This document shows positions 54,627-63,723 of a stretch of DNA of 64,000 nt, piece by piece; position 1 is the stretch's first letter; each line of letters begins with the position of its first letter. The notes under the pieces were generated by a model that saw only the letters and a list, made by a program, of their open reading frames with translations, did no database searches and was not told where the DNA came from. Origin of the DNA: Octadecabacter dasysiphoniae (GTDB lineage: Bacteria > Pseudomonadota > Alphaproteobacteria > Rhodobacterales > Rhodobacteraceae). Made by a program: the position numbers and the translations under genes. The stretch covers positions 534,501-598,500 of the forward strand of contig NZ_JAKGAQ010000002.1 in the NCBI RefSeq assembly GCF_021532615.1. The letters are read 5' to 3'.

Positions 54627-55775
54627 ATGACGTCCTTTCCCGTCGTATCCCCCGACAACATGGCCCGCGTCACACGCGCGGCCCCATTCTGGTTGTCGAT
54701 CGGACTGATCCCCATCGCATGGATCGGCGCAGTGTTTGGTGGATGGACGGTCATATTGATGCCCATCGCGACCTGGTATTTGTTTTCGGCAATTGACGCG
54801 CTTGCAGGCAAATACAGTGGAAATGCCGATCTTGAGACGCCCGAAAAAGACCTGTTCTGGTATCGCGCAATCACTATTCTTTGGGCGCCTTTACAGTTCA
54901 TCACGCTGTTTAGTGTGCTTTGGTACGTCACGGCGACAGACCACCTTGGCACATTGGAAAAGATCGTGCTGTTCTTCGGAATGGGCGTCGTGTCCGGCAC
55001 TATTGGCATCACCTACGCGCACGAATTGGCCCACCAGAAACCTAAATTTGAACGCTGGTGCGGCGATATCCTGTTGGCGATGGTTCTATATTCGCATTTT
55101 CGCAGTGAACATCTGCTGGTGCATCACCGCTATGTTGGAACCCCCAAAGACCCCGTGACGGCGCGTTACAACGAAGGTTTCCATCGTTATTTTCCACGCG
55201 TTTTGCGCCAACAACCTGTATCGGCCTTTAATGCCGAAAAGGCGATGCTGGCCCGCAAAAAGCTCCCCTGGCATCACCGTTCCAATCCGTTCTGGCGCTA
55301 CGCTATCTTGCAATTGGCGATGCTGGTCTTCGCAATCTGGATCGGCGGATGGGCGGGGCTTGGCCTGTTCTTGGTGCAGTCCTTCGTTGCGATGTGGCAG
55401 CTTGAACTTGTCAATTACGTCGAACACTACGGGCTAACGCGCAAGCACCTCGGCGATGGTAAATATGAACACGTCTTGCCGCGCCATTCGTGGAACGCAT
55501 CGCAACTGGCATCCAATTGGTTGTTGATCAATTTGCAGCGCCATTCAGACCATCACTATAAACCCGACCGCCGTTTTCCATTGCTTCAAACTTACGACGA
55601 AGACACTGCGCCGCAACTGCCGTATGGCTATCCAATCATGACGATGGCTGCGATGATCCCACCGGTTTGGTTGCGGATCATGAACCCGCGGGTGCGGGCA
55701 TGGCGAAAAAAATATTACCCCGAAATCGAAGACTGGCTGCCGTATAAACACGGCACCAATCCTATGCCGCGCTAG
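54627..55775 (+). CDS. alkB: Alkane 1-monooxygenase AlkB
   Basis: A 382-residue membrane di-iron hydroxylase with about six helices that oxidises medium-chain alkanes at the terminal carbon. The histidine boxes are visible: HELAHQ about residue 131, LVHHRYVGTP about 165, NYVEHYGLTR, and LQRHSDHHYKPDRRFPLLQ about 305. No rubredoxin, rubredoxin reductase or alk regulator is nearby, so electron donors must be elsewhere. ACAGGAGCATCTGA precedes the ATG. Convergent with galE, sharing CTAG. Confidence 0.95.
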   Translation: MTSFPVVSPDNMARVTRAAPFWLSIGLIPIAWIGAVFGGWTVILMPIATWYLFSAIDALAGKYSGNADLETPEKDLFWYRAITILWAPLQFITLFSVLWYVTATDHLGTLEKIVLFFGMGVVSGTIGITYAHELAHQKPKFERWCGDILLAMVLYSHFRSEHLLVHHRYVGTPKDPVTARYNEGFHRYFPRVLRQQPVSAFNAEKAMLARKKLPWHHRSNPFWRYAILQLAMLVFAIWIGGWAGLGLFLVQSFVAMWQLELVNYVEHYGLTRKHLGDGKYEHVLPRHSWNASQLASNWLLINLQRHSDHHYKPDRRFPLLQTYDEDTAPQLPYGYPIMTMAAMIPPVWLRIMNPRVRAWRKKYYPEIEDWLPYKHGTNPMPR

Positions 55776-56776
55776 TGTGTGTTGCGGCGTTGGCCGCTCA
55801 CCCATGCCCAGCTTGATTTGCACATATCGGCAAGGCTTCTCTTTGCCTCAAACCCCAATGTTGCCTTTGCCGCATCTGGCCGCGCGGTCAGAACGGCAAC
55901 GTCGCCATCACGGCGCGGCGCAATCCGGTGCGGCAGGTTTTGCCCGCTCGCGTCAGAATACGCCTTCAGAACCTCAAGAACCGATGATCCCTGCCCCGTC
56001 CCGAGGTTAACCGTATGGCTTTCGCCTGTCTCAAGCAGCGCGTTGAGCGACAGCACGTGACCATCCGCAAGGTCTTCCACGTGGATATAATCGCGTACGC
56101 CCGTGCCATCAGGCGTATCATAATCGTCACCAAAAACGCCAAGTTCGGGCAATTCGCCAGTGGCGACCTTGGCGATGTAGGGCACCAGATTGTTCGGCGT
56201 GTCTTCGGGATCTTCCCCAATGATCGCGGATCGATGCGCCCCGACTGGGTTGAAGTACCGCAAAATTCCAACGGCCCAATTGTCAGGCAGTTGTTCCAAA
56301 ATCTGCTCACCGGCGATTTTAGTAAATGCATAGGGTGACGTGTAGGTGCGTGGGTGGTCTTCCGGGATAGGCTGAACATTTGTGTCGCCATACACGGTCG
56401 CCGAGGATGAAAATACGATACGGCGCACGCCTGCGCCGTCCATAGCGGCGAGTAGATTCAGCAAACCACCGACATTTGTGTGCATGTAATCCAGCGGTTT
56501 CGCCACGCTTTCACCGACAGCTTTACGCGCGGCAAAATGGACAACGCCGTCAATCGTGTGGGTCGAAAACAGTTCATCCAACAGTGCGCGATCAAGAACG
56601 TCGCCCTCAAACACATGCACCTTGCCGCCGGAAATATCCCCGAGCCGGGCCGGTACATCTGTCTTGGCGTTGGAAAAATTATCAAGGATCACGACGTCAT
56701 ACCCGGCCTCAATCAAAGCCAGATACGTGTGCGATCCAATGTAACCCGCACCACCCGTCAGAAGAATTTTCGCCAT
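55772..56776 (-). CDS. galE: UDP-glucose 4-epimerase
   Basis: A 334-residue extended SDR interconverting UDP-glucose and UDP-galactose. ILLTGGAGYIGSHTYLALIEAGYDVVILDNFSN at the N-terminus, SSSATVYG, the catalytic YAFTKIAGEQ and RYFNPVGAH are GalE signatures. GAGGATCGT precedes the ATG. It may supply UDP-galactose to the polysaccharide genes at 30-39 kb. Confidence 0.95.
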   Translation of the reverse strand: MAKILLTGGAGYIGSHTYLALIEAGYDVVILDNFSNAKTDVPARLGDISGGKVHVFEGDVLDRALLDELFSTHTIDGVVHFAARKAVGESVAKPLDYMHTNVGGLLNLLAAMDGAGVRRIVFSSSATVYGDTNVQPIPEDHPRTYTSPYAFTKIAGEQILEQLPDNWAVGILRYFNPVGAHRSAIIGEDPEDTPNNLVPYIAKVATGELPELGVFGDDYDTPDGTGVRDYIHVEDLADGHVLSLNALLETGESHTVNLGTGQGSSVLEVLKAYSDASGQNLPHRIAPRRDGDVAVLTARPDAAKATLGFEAKRSLADMCKSSWAWVSGQRRNTH

Positions 56777-56844
56777 ACGATCCTCATACTCTACGTGCCC
56801 TTATGGCGCGGATCTTTTCGCGCGTCACGGGGGAACTCAAACAG

Positions 56845-56880
56845 AAAAAACCCCCGTCAGGTCTTGGGGACCGACGGGGG
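56845..56880 (-). terminator. Intrinsic terminator of ccrM
   Basis: On the minus strand CCCCCGTC (56873-56880 complement) pairs with GACGGGGG, with an additional GGTC/GACC inner stem, and is followed by six T. It ends transcription from ccrM before galE. Confidence 0.88.
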
Positions 56881-56944
56881 ATAAGTGGTGCCACGGCTGG
56901 AGGGCCGCAGGCACAGGCGGTAAACTGGAAAAAATTAGATGGGT

Positions 56945-58156
<1,212 letters not shown>

Positions 58157-58178
58157 AAAGGGTTACGATTTATTCTTG

Positions 58179-58784
58179 TCACAACATATTGTGGACGGGT
58201 TTGAACGACCGTCTATGGTGTGGGGTTACCCCAAGATTTTGCAGCGCAGATATGTGGCTTTTGGACCCATATCCGGCGTTCGTGTCCCAGCCATAGCCCG
58301 GATACTGTTGCGCCAAATCACACATGATACGATCGCGACAGATTTTTGCCACAATTGAGGCCGCAGAAATCGACACAGAGCGCGCGTCGCCCTTGATGAT
58401 CGTCGTCGCGGGAATGGCCAAGCCACGCGGGATCATATTTCCGTCAATCAATGCATGGCCCACTTTGCCCAATCCGGCGATGGCACGTTCCATGGCAAGA
58501 TGACTGGCCCGCAGGATATTGATCTGGTCAATTTCTTCCACGGTGGCGTGGGCAATAGACACTTCGGCAGTTGCGAAAATCAATGGCTCCAACGCTTCGC
58601 GCTTTTTGGCAGACAATGCCTTGGAGTCGTTCAGCCCAGCGGGGATATTGGTGGGATCAAGAATAACAGCAGCGGCGGTTACAGGCCCAGCCAGTGGACC
58701 GCGGCCAACTTCGTCAACGCCCGCGATATGCAGGACACCGCGGACGGACAGATCGTGCTCGAAGGAATAATCAGGACCAGACAT
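58179..58784 (-). CDS. rnhB: Ribonuclease HII
   Basis: A 201-residue enzyme that cleaves RNA in RNA-DNA hybrids and removes misinserted ribonucleotides. Catalytic acids are in IAGVDEVGRGPLAGPV (Asp, Glu) and HALIDGNMIPRG (Asp). ATG 58784 is chosen over TTG 58796. It ends 64 bases upstream of the first ccrM GANTC region and precedes ccrM in one direction. Confidence 0.94.
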   Translation of the reverse strand: MSGPDYSFEHDLSVRGVLHIAGVDEVGRGPLAGPVTAAAVILDPTNIPAGLNDSKALSAKKREALEPLIFATAEVSIAHATVEEIDQINILRASHLAMERAIAGLGKVGHALIDGNMIPRGLAIPATTIIKGDARSVSISAASIVAKICRDRIMCDLAQQYPGYGWDTNAGYGSKSHISALQNLGVTPHHRRSFKPVHNML

Positions 58785-58822
58785 ATCAAGGGTCAATCAG
58801 ACCCAAGCGCGGCCCGCAAGCC

Positions 58823-58984
58823 TTACAGCCAGAATAACGAACCAGCGGCGGCCCGGCCACGTGCGTAGGCCTCAGCCACAGGATCTTTCTTGGCTTTTGC
58901 TTTCGGCGCTGGCTTTGGCGTTGCCTCACGTCGTTTGACGGACTTGGCAGACTGGAATTTGGGGGTCAGGCGATCTTGGATCAT
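58823..58984 (-). CDS. Small basic protein, function unknown
   Basis: A 53-residue frame too short for usual cut-offs. Translation begins MIQDRLTPKFQSAK, continues with a Lys/Ala/Pro-rich middle and ends AYARGRAAAGSLFWL. AAGGAT lies eight bases before the ATG, and it ends 38 bases before the rnhB start, so it is probably co-transcribed. High Lys and Arg content suggests nucleic-acid binding, as inference. No family is recognised. Confidence 0.65.
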   Translation of the reverse strand: MIQDRLTPKFQSAKSVKRREATPKPAPKAKAKKDPVAEAYARGRAAAGSLFWL

Positions 58985-59109
58985 CGGGATATCCTTTGCT
59001 TCAATTCTCTTTGATTAAAAAATAGGGATACTTGGCGCAGGAACCACAGCCAGTTGCGCAACGCCGTTATGCAAAATTTGCAAGCAATATCAATTAACCA
59101 TGACCAAAC

Positions 59110-59149
59110 ACAAAAAGAGGCAGGGGGCCATGTCCTCCCCCCTGCCTCT
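59110..59149 (-). terminator. Intrinsic terminator of the Arg-rich secreted protein gene
   Basis: AGAGGCAGGGGG (59116-59127) and CCCCCTGCCTCT (59138-59149) form a perfect 12-bp stem; on the minus strand TTTTTGTGTTT follows. Confidence 0.92.
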
Positions 59150-59207
59150 GATCAGGTCACCGCCACTGGAACAAACGCCCGGCGGTCACCCTATGTCCGC
59201 GCCAGCC

Positions 59208-59639
59208 TTATCGCTGGTTTGTGCGGAACCCTTGATCGCGTAAACACCGCACGCGAAAACCTTGACGGATACGTCCTTCCTGATTGCGAATCCGCACATG
59301 GCAGGCCTGCGGCAGGCGCTCTACGTGGGCGTAATTGTTACGAAGGCAGGCTTGGCCAAACATCCGCACCGTGTTGCCATTGCGGCGTGTCCGGTCGCGG
59401 ATACAGCTGGCCGGCAAAACCCGCCAATCGCGCGTAGCGGCAGGGCGCGGCTGCCTTTGCGGCGTAGGCGCCACATCGTTATCACGGCTGTTGTGAATAA
59501 CTGCGCCCAGAAACAGAAGCGTCAGAATACCTGCTATGGCATCGTCGCTGGACATGTCGGCAGACGCCGTTGTGGGTGTCAGGCTTGTGACAGTCAAAGA
59601 TATGGCAAGAACGCCAGCGGTGAAGGTTTTCATGAACAT
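59208..59639 (-). CDS. Secreted Arg- and Cys-rich protein, function unknown
   Basis: A 143-residue protein with a signal peptide ending TTASADMSS (about residue 27), a hydrophobic stretch IAGILTLLFLGAVIH (about 35-49) and an Arg-rich C-terminal domain with four cysteines (ASCIRDRTRR, GQACLRNN, PQACHVRI, VRCLRDQ) likely forming two disulfides. AAGGAT lies six bases before ATG 59639. No family recognised. Confidence 0.72.
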   Translation of the reverse strand: MFMKTFTAGVLAISLTVTSLTPTTASADMSSDDAIAGILTLLFLGAVIHNSRDNDVAPTPQRQPRPAATRDWRVLPASCIRDRTRRNGNTVRMFGQACLRNNYAHVERLPQACHVRIRNQEGRIRQGFRVRCLRDQGFRTNQR

Positions 59640-59804
59640 CGTGTGATCCTTTCAGATGGAGCAAGGCATCAGCCCCGCTTGAGATGGGTCAACGATGGTC
59701 TCGGACGGCTCTGCCTCTCAATAACGACGAATTGTTATGGGTTGTCGGGCACGCAGTGGCGCATGGATATTGAATATCAATCGCCGCAACGTCATGGTCT
59801 GATC

Positions 59805-60086
59805 ATGAAACGCATTATTCCTCTCACTCTCACGATTTTGGTTTTCGCGACAGGCGCACAGGCGGCCTGTTTTGCCGATTACAAAGCCAAGCGTGACGAT
59901 CCCCTTCGGCTGCACTACGGTGTGGCGGAAATCATGGGCGCATGCAGTGTCGACGGCGCAACCGCCGAACTCACGCCGCGCCTTGCTGCCGATGATTGGC
60001 AGTTATTAAGTATCGAAGGTGTCTTTGACGATGCCGGACTTGAGGAGAGACAGGACAGTGCAGGAGACTACTACCTCCGCTATTGA
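59805..60086 (+). CDS. Small secreted protein, function unknown
   Basis: A 93-residue protein. Signal peptide MKRIIPLTLTILVFATGAQAAC, then a compact domain with cysteines in AACFADYKAKRDD and IMGACSVDGATAEL and a C-terminal LEERQDSAGDYYLRY. It overlaps the next gene, so the two are likely coupled. ATG 59805 has no clear ribosome site. Unknown family. Confidence 0.7.
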   Translation: MKRIIPLTLTILVFATGAQAACFADYKAKRDDPLRLHYGVAEIMGACSVDGATAELTPRLAADDWQLLSIEGVFDDAGLEERQDSAGDYYLRY

Positions 60087-60762
60087 AGCGCGCCAGACAG
60101 GCAACAGGATTGTCGTCGGTGGAATTGCAGCGATCGTGGTCATTCTTTTGACGGCGGCTGTTTTGCTGTTCCTGAACCTACCCGACGCCAATGCGTTCAA
60201 CGCACGGGTTGAACAACTGTTCGTCGAAAACGCATCGCTGACAGGTCAGGCCGAAATCAAGCTGTTGGAAATCCTTGCGCAATCGGGAACCGCATTTTCC
60301 GCAACGCTGGACAGCTACCGCTTCGTGATTTTTGTGCTGTTGGTCTTCGCGACGGCCCTTTTGGTTGCAGCCGTCGCGTTCCTTGTGATGTTGATCGCCA
60401 TGAACCGACGCATGGGGCAGATCGAACGCAAAGGGATTGAGGTCAATTCACTCCTTATCTCACGCGATCAGAACATGGTTTATCTCAACAACTTCGAATT
60501 CAAACTGACAGACGCCGCGATTGAAACGCTGTCCGTACTGGCAGAGGCCCGCATGGACGACGAAGTTTTGTCCGGCGCGGAAATCGAAGGCGTCATTTCA
60601 GGCCGTCCAAGCGTGGATTGCGAAGAAGCCGCCGGTGCCACCCGAATTAAGCGCCTGCGCGACACACTTGGCAATCAGATGATCTCGGAACTTCTGGTGC
60701 GCAACATCGCGCGCCGTGGCTATATGCTGGCAATCGACAAAGATGTGATCCGCATGGTCTGA
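60058..60762 (+). CDS. Membrane-tethered winged-helix protein with C-terminal DNA-binding-like domain
   Basis: A 234-residue protein. Two membrane helices (about residues 18-41 and 86-111) enclose a periplasmic loop of about 45 residues. The cytoplasmic part ends LNNFEFKLTDAAIETLSVLAE...GATRIKRLRDTLGNQ...LVRNIARRGYMLAI, which follows the OmpR-type winged-helix plan (recognition helix with RxKRLRxxLG, then R-x-x-R-G-Y wing). The usual tethered regulators (ToxR, CadC) have the DNA-binding domain first; here it is last. GTG 60058 follows GAGGAGAG; ATG 60031 is the alternative. Function unknown. Confidence 0.72.
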   Translation: MQETTTSAIEARQTGNRIVVGGIAAIVVILLTAAVLLFLNLPDANAFNARVEQLFVENASLTGQAEIKLLEILAQSGTAFSATLDSYRFVIFVLLVFATALLVAAVAFLVMLIAMNRRMGQIERKGIEVNSLLISRDQNMVYLNNFEFKLTDAAIETLSVLAEARMDDEVLSGAEIEGVISGRPSVDCEEAAGATRIKRLRDTLGNQMISELLVRNIARRGYMLAIDKDVIRMV

Positions 60763-60768
60763 CCTCAA

Positions 60769-60797
60769 ACGGGGAACGTCGCAGTCGCTTTCCCCGT
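60769..60797 (+). other. Hairpin after the tethered winged-helix gene
   Basis: ACGGGGAA (60769-60776) pairs with TTCCCCGT (60790-60797). AAAA and no T-run follow, so complete termination is unlikely; it separates this gene from the Tat-leader pair by 68 bases. Confidence 0.45.
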
Positions 60798-60830
60798 AAA
60801 AGGTCAACCCTTCATACCCATCTATACATC

Positions 60831-61250
60831 ATGAAACGACGTGAATTCCTCAGTTCCGCCGGAGCAGCGGCTGTCCTCCCAGTCTTGCCCCTGCCCGCGA
60901 TAGCATCCCCCACGGCAGTCGCCTCAGCCAACGCCGCTCAGGTCGGTTGGGCGGCGTTATTCGCCCGCGTGAATGACCGTGCGACGCCTGCCCTTATCCA
61001 GAAATGGATGGGTGTGGGGCCAGAACAAGCAAATGCCCTCATGTCCGAACTGGTCAAACGCAACATCATTCACGCCCCCATCGCGGGCAGCGCAACATCT
61101 GTTCAACCGATGTATCCACGCGGCGGCGTCCCGGGCATTGCTAAATCGTCGGGCCAAATACTCCGTAAAGCACGCGATATGCTAGATACATTGGCCGATC
61201 TTGACGAACACGATGCCGCCCCCGAGGAGGACGTTGATGAAACGCCGTGA
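60831..61250 (+). CDS. Tat-leader protein with helix-turn-helix-like core, copy 1
   Basis: A 139-residue protein. MKRREFLSSAGAAAVLPVLP is a twin-arginine-type leader. The core VGWAALFARVNDRATPALIQKWMGVGPEQANALMSELVKRNII has the helix spacing of a winged or helix-turn-helix fold and is shared with the downstream gene. The acidic tail ends DLDEHDAAPEEDVDE. No cofactor motif is present. Function unknown. Confidence 0.7.
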   Translation: MKRREFLSSAGAAAVLPVLPLPAIASPTAVASANAAQVGWAALFARVNDRATPALIQKWMGVGPEQANALMSELVKRNIIHAPIAGSATSVQPMYPRGGVPGIAKSSGQILRKARDMLDTLADLDEHDAAPEEDVDETP

Positions 61251-61677
61251 ATTTTTAACGGGGATCGCAGCCACTGTCGGGGCAACGGCCCTGCCTTTGC
61301 CCACCCTCGCCAAGGCCGCCACGCACACCACCGCAAAGGTCCTGCCGTTCCACTACGGTTGGGCCTGCGTTTTTGCGCGAACAAACAACGGGATTACCGC
61401 AACAGACATCCAGCGTGTGTTCAATGTATCCCAAAGCGAAGCTTCCTCTCTAATGGATCGTATGCTCACCCGCGGTGTTCTTCGCCCTCCCGGCCTTGAT
61501 GGCCGCAGTCACGCCACACGCACCTGGGAACCTCGGATTCAAAAGACGGCATCGCCTAACCTCAATAAATCCACCGAACACAATGCAAGATCGAAACGCG
61601 GCACACGGGCCATAGCAAAGTTCCGCCAGTTCATCGCGAATATGAAAACAGAACCTGATGTCACCCGCGCCGCTTAA
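61237..61677 (+). CDS. Tat-leader protein with helix-turn-helix-like core, copy 2
   Basis: A 146-residue paralogue of the previous gene. MKRREFLTGIAATVGATALP is again a twin-arginine-type leader. The core YGWACVFARTNNGITATDIQRVFNVSQSEASSLMDRMLTRGVL aligns with copy 1 at GWA, FAR, N, T, IQ, V, A and LM. The tail is basic instead of acidic. GAGGAGG lies before ATG 61237, inside copy 1 (14-base overlap). Stop shares TTAA with a convergent gene. Confidence 0.7.
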   Translation: MKRREFLTGIAATVGATALPLPTLAKAATHTTAKVLPFHYGWACVFARTNNGITATDIQRVFNVSQSEASSLMDRMLTRGVLRPPGLDGRSHATRTWEPRIQKTASPNLNKSTEHNARSKRGTRAIAKFRQFIANMKTEPDVTRAA

Positions 61678-62012
61678 GAGGTCAGAAAATACGGATCGAC
61701 ACGCCGCCAAAAATGCAAAAGATCTTGCCCGAACGCCGGTGCCTGACCCATCGCCTCGACTGCGAAGGCATCCGCAGACACAAGTGCAGCCATCTGATAT
61801 CCAACCTGCGCCGTCGCAATAGCATCGGTTGAGTCCAAAATATCCTCAAACGTCGCTGCAGCCGATGTTATAGAAAATGCAATGGCCAAAGCTTTCTCGT
61901 TAGGCCACCGCTGCGCCATTTCCCGAACGAGTTTCCGAATTTTTCGATGATCCTCAGTCGCCAAACACGCAACCGCATACTCAATCATCAGGTCCAAGTT
62001 ACCCTGACGCAT
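61674..62012 (-). CDS. Helical protein of unknown function
   Basis: A 112-residue, probably all-helical soluble protein (MRQGNLDLMIEYAVACLATEDHRKIRKLVREMAQ...). GGATGGGGA precedes ATG 62012; a 10-codon extension exists. Convergent with the Tat-leader pair, sharing four bases. I recognise no family. Confidence 0.65.
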   Translation of the reverse strand: MRQGNLDLMIEYAVACLATEDHRKIRKLVREMAQRWPNEKALAIAFSITSAAATFEDILDSTDAIATAQVGYQMAALVSADAFAVEAMGQAPAFGQDLLHFWRRVDPYFLTS

Positions 62013-62081
62013 TCCCCATCCTGTGCTTTCCCCCAAGGTCACCCTAACAGCCGCACAGAAAAATTACACCCCAACGGTAAA

Positions 62082-62158
62082 TGGCGACCCCGGCAGGATT
62101 CGAACCTGCAACCTGCCCCTTAGGAGGGGGCTGCTCTATCCAGTTGAGCCACGGGGCC
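62082..62158 (-). tRNA. tRNA-Arg (anticodon CCT)
   Basis: A 77-base cloverleaf with acceptor GGCCCCG pairing CGGGGTC, D stem GCTC/GAGC, anticodon stem GCCCC/GGGGC with loop CTCCTAA (anticodon CCT, codon AGG), GGTTCGAATCC T arm and encoded CCA. Reads a codon that is rare in such genomes. Confidence 0.97.
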
Positions 62159-62261
62159 ATGGCCCTTTATCTGACTTGCATTGCGGCATGCTGCAAGGCC
62201 TTGGACTTCCCTGCGCAGTGTCGCTAACATTTGGTCAAAATACCCCCACAGGATGGTGCCC

Positions 62262-63287
62262 GTGCAGACCCGATCAAAACGACCCCTCACCTTGCGCGAT
62301 GTTTCGGAAGCCTCTGGCGTCAGTGAAATGACCGTCAGCCGCGTGTTGCGCAACAAAGGCGACGTCAGCGCCACAACCCGCGCAAAAGTCAAAGACGCCG
62401 CGCGCCGCCTTGGGTATGTCCCCAACAAAATTGCCGGTGCCTTGGCGTCACAACGGGTGAATCTGGTCGCTGTCATCATCCCAAGCCTTGGCAATATGGT
62501 CTTCCCAGAGGTCCTGTCCGGCATCAGCGAAGAACTCGAGGATACCGAATTACAGCCCGTTGTTGGCGTTACGGATTATCAGCCCGAAAAAGAAGAAAAA
62601 GTCCTGTTTGAAATGCTGTCGTGGCGTCCAAGCGGGGTCATTATCGCCGGGCTTGAACATTCAGACGCATCCCGCGCGATGTTAATGCAAGCGGGTATTC
62701 CCGTGGTTGAAATCATGGACACAGACGGGCAGCCCATCGACACGGCTGTCGGGATTTCGCACCGCCGCGCTGGCCGCATCATGGCCGAAGAGATTCTGGA
62801 AGCCGGATACAAACGCATCGGATTTATGGGTACGAAAATGCCACTTGATCACCGTGCGCGCAAACGCTTCGAAGGATTTACCCAGACACTTGCCAAAGGC
62901 GGGGTCGAAATTGCCGATCAGGAATTTTACTCCGGCGGATCAGCCCTTGCCAAAGGGCGCGAAATGACAGCTGCAATGCTTGAACGCACGCCTGACCTCG
63001 ATTTTCTGTATTACTCCAACGATATGATCGGCGCAGGTGGTCTTCTTTATCTGCAAGAACAAGGCGTCGATATTCCCGGCAAGGTGGGCCTTGCGGGGTT
63101 CAACGGGGTGGAATTGCTGGACGGATTGCCGCGCCAGTTGGCCACAATGGATGCCTGCCGCCGCGAGATTGGCCAAACTGCGGCACGCATCATCGCCGCG
63201 CGAAATGCCGAAGGGGCGAGCAATGAGGGCCAAGTTGTCGAATTATCGCCCAAGCTGTCGCTCGGCGATACGCTGCGCAAAGTCTGA
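62262..63287 (+). CDS. LacI-family transcriptional regulator (GntR-like subgroup)
   Basis: A 341-residue regulator. The helix-turn-helix LTLRDVSEASGVSEMTVSRVLRN opens it, hinge ARRLGYVPNKIAGALASQR follows, and a periplasmic-binding-like sensor domain fills the rest (VNLVAVIIPSLGNMVFPEVL to LAGFNGVELLDGLPRQLATM). This resembles gluconate-type LacI members, but the ligand is not determined. GTG 62262 with AGGA eight bases before it is preferred over ATG 62253. It is followed after three bases by a small gene, probably in one operon. Confidence 0.9.
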   Translation: MQTRSKRPLTLRDVSEASGVSEMTVSRVLRNKGDVSATTRAKVKDAARRLGYVPNKIAGALASQRVNLVAVIIPSLGNMVFPEVLSGISEELEDTELQPVVGVTDYQPEKEEKVLFEMLSWRPSGVIIAGLEHSDASRAMLMQAGIPVVEIMDTDGQPIDTAVGISHRRAGRIMAEEILEAGYKRIGFMGTKMPLDHRARKRFEGFTQTLAKGGVEIADQEFYSGGSALAKGREMTAAMLERTPDLDFLYYSNDMIGAGGLLYLQEQGVDIPGKVGLAGFNGVELLDGLPRQLATMDACRREIGQTAARIIAARNAEGASNEGQVVELSPKLSLGDTLRKV

Positions 63288-63290
63288 AAG

Positions 63291-63713
63291 ATGTCCGCGT
63301 CTAACACCCTAAGCGGCAGTTGGACGGGCCGATATGATTACGACAACGTGGCCTTCGGCGTGCCTGTTTCATTTGATGCAGTCTTAACTGAAACGGGCAG
63401 CACGCTGCGTGGTGAAATCGTTGAACCCAATACATTTCGCACGGAAGAAACCGACACTCTGATTGCCGTTCTGGTAGGAACACGCAACGGATCCGCCGTG
63501 CGGTTTGTTAAGACCTACACAGATTTCGAAGAAAACGATCACCCGCACTACGACGGCCAAGTGAACGCAACAGCCACGCGCATTACAGGCCGTTGGCACT
63601 TTCCGGGGATGCCAGGGGTCAAAGGAACATTCCTCTTGGCGCGCACGGCACAGGCCGCCGCACGCAAAACCACGCGTGCCACCCGAGAAATGACATTCGG
63701 AGACAGTGATTAA
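63291..63713 (+). CDS. Beta-rich protein of unknown function
   Basis: A 140-residue protein without signal peptide. LSGSWTGRYDYD, SFDAVLTETGSTLRGEIVEP, HYDGQVNATATRITGRWHFPGMPGVKGTFLLAR suggest a small beta-barrel or sandwich with repeating Gly-Arg-Trp turns. Basic Ala/Arg tail. It starts three bases after the LacI-type gene, so co-expression is expected. No family recognised. Confidence 0.7.
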   Translation: MSASNTLSGSWTGRYDYDNVAFGVPVSFDAVLTETGSTLRGEIVEPNTFRTEETDTLIAVLVGTRNGSAVRFVKTYTDFEENDHPHYDGQVNATATRITGRWHFPGMPGVKGTFLLARTAQAAARKTTRATREMTFGDSD

Positions 63714-63723
63714 CTGGCAAAAG

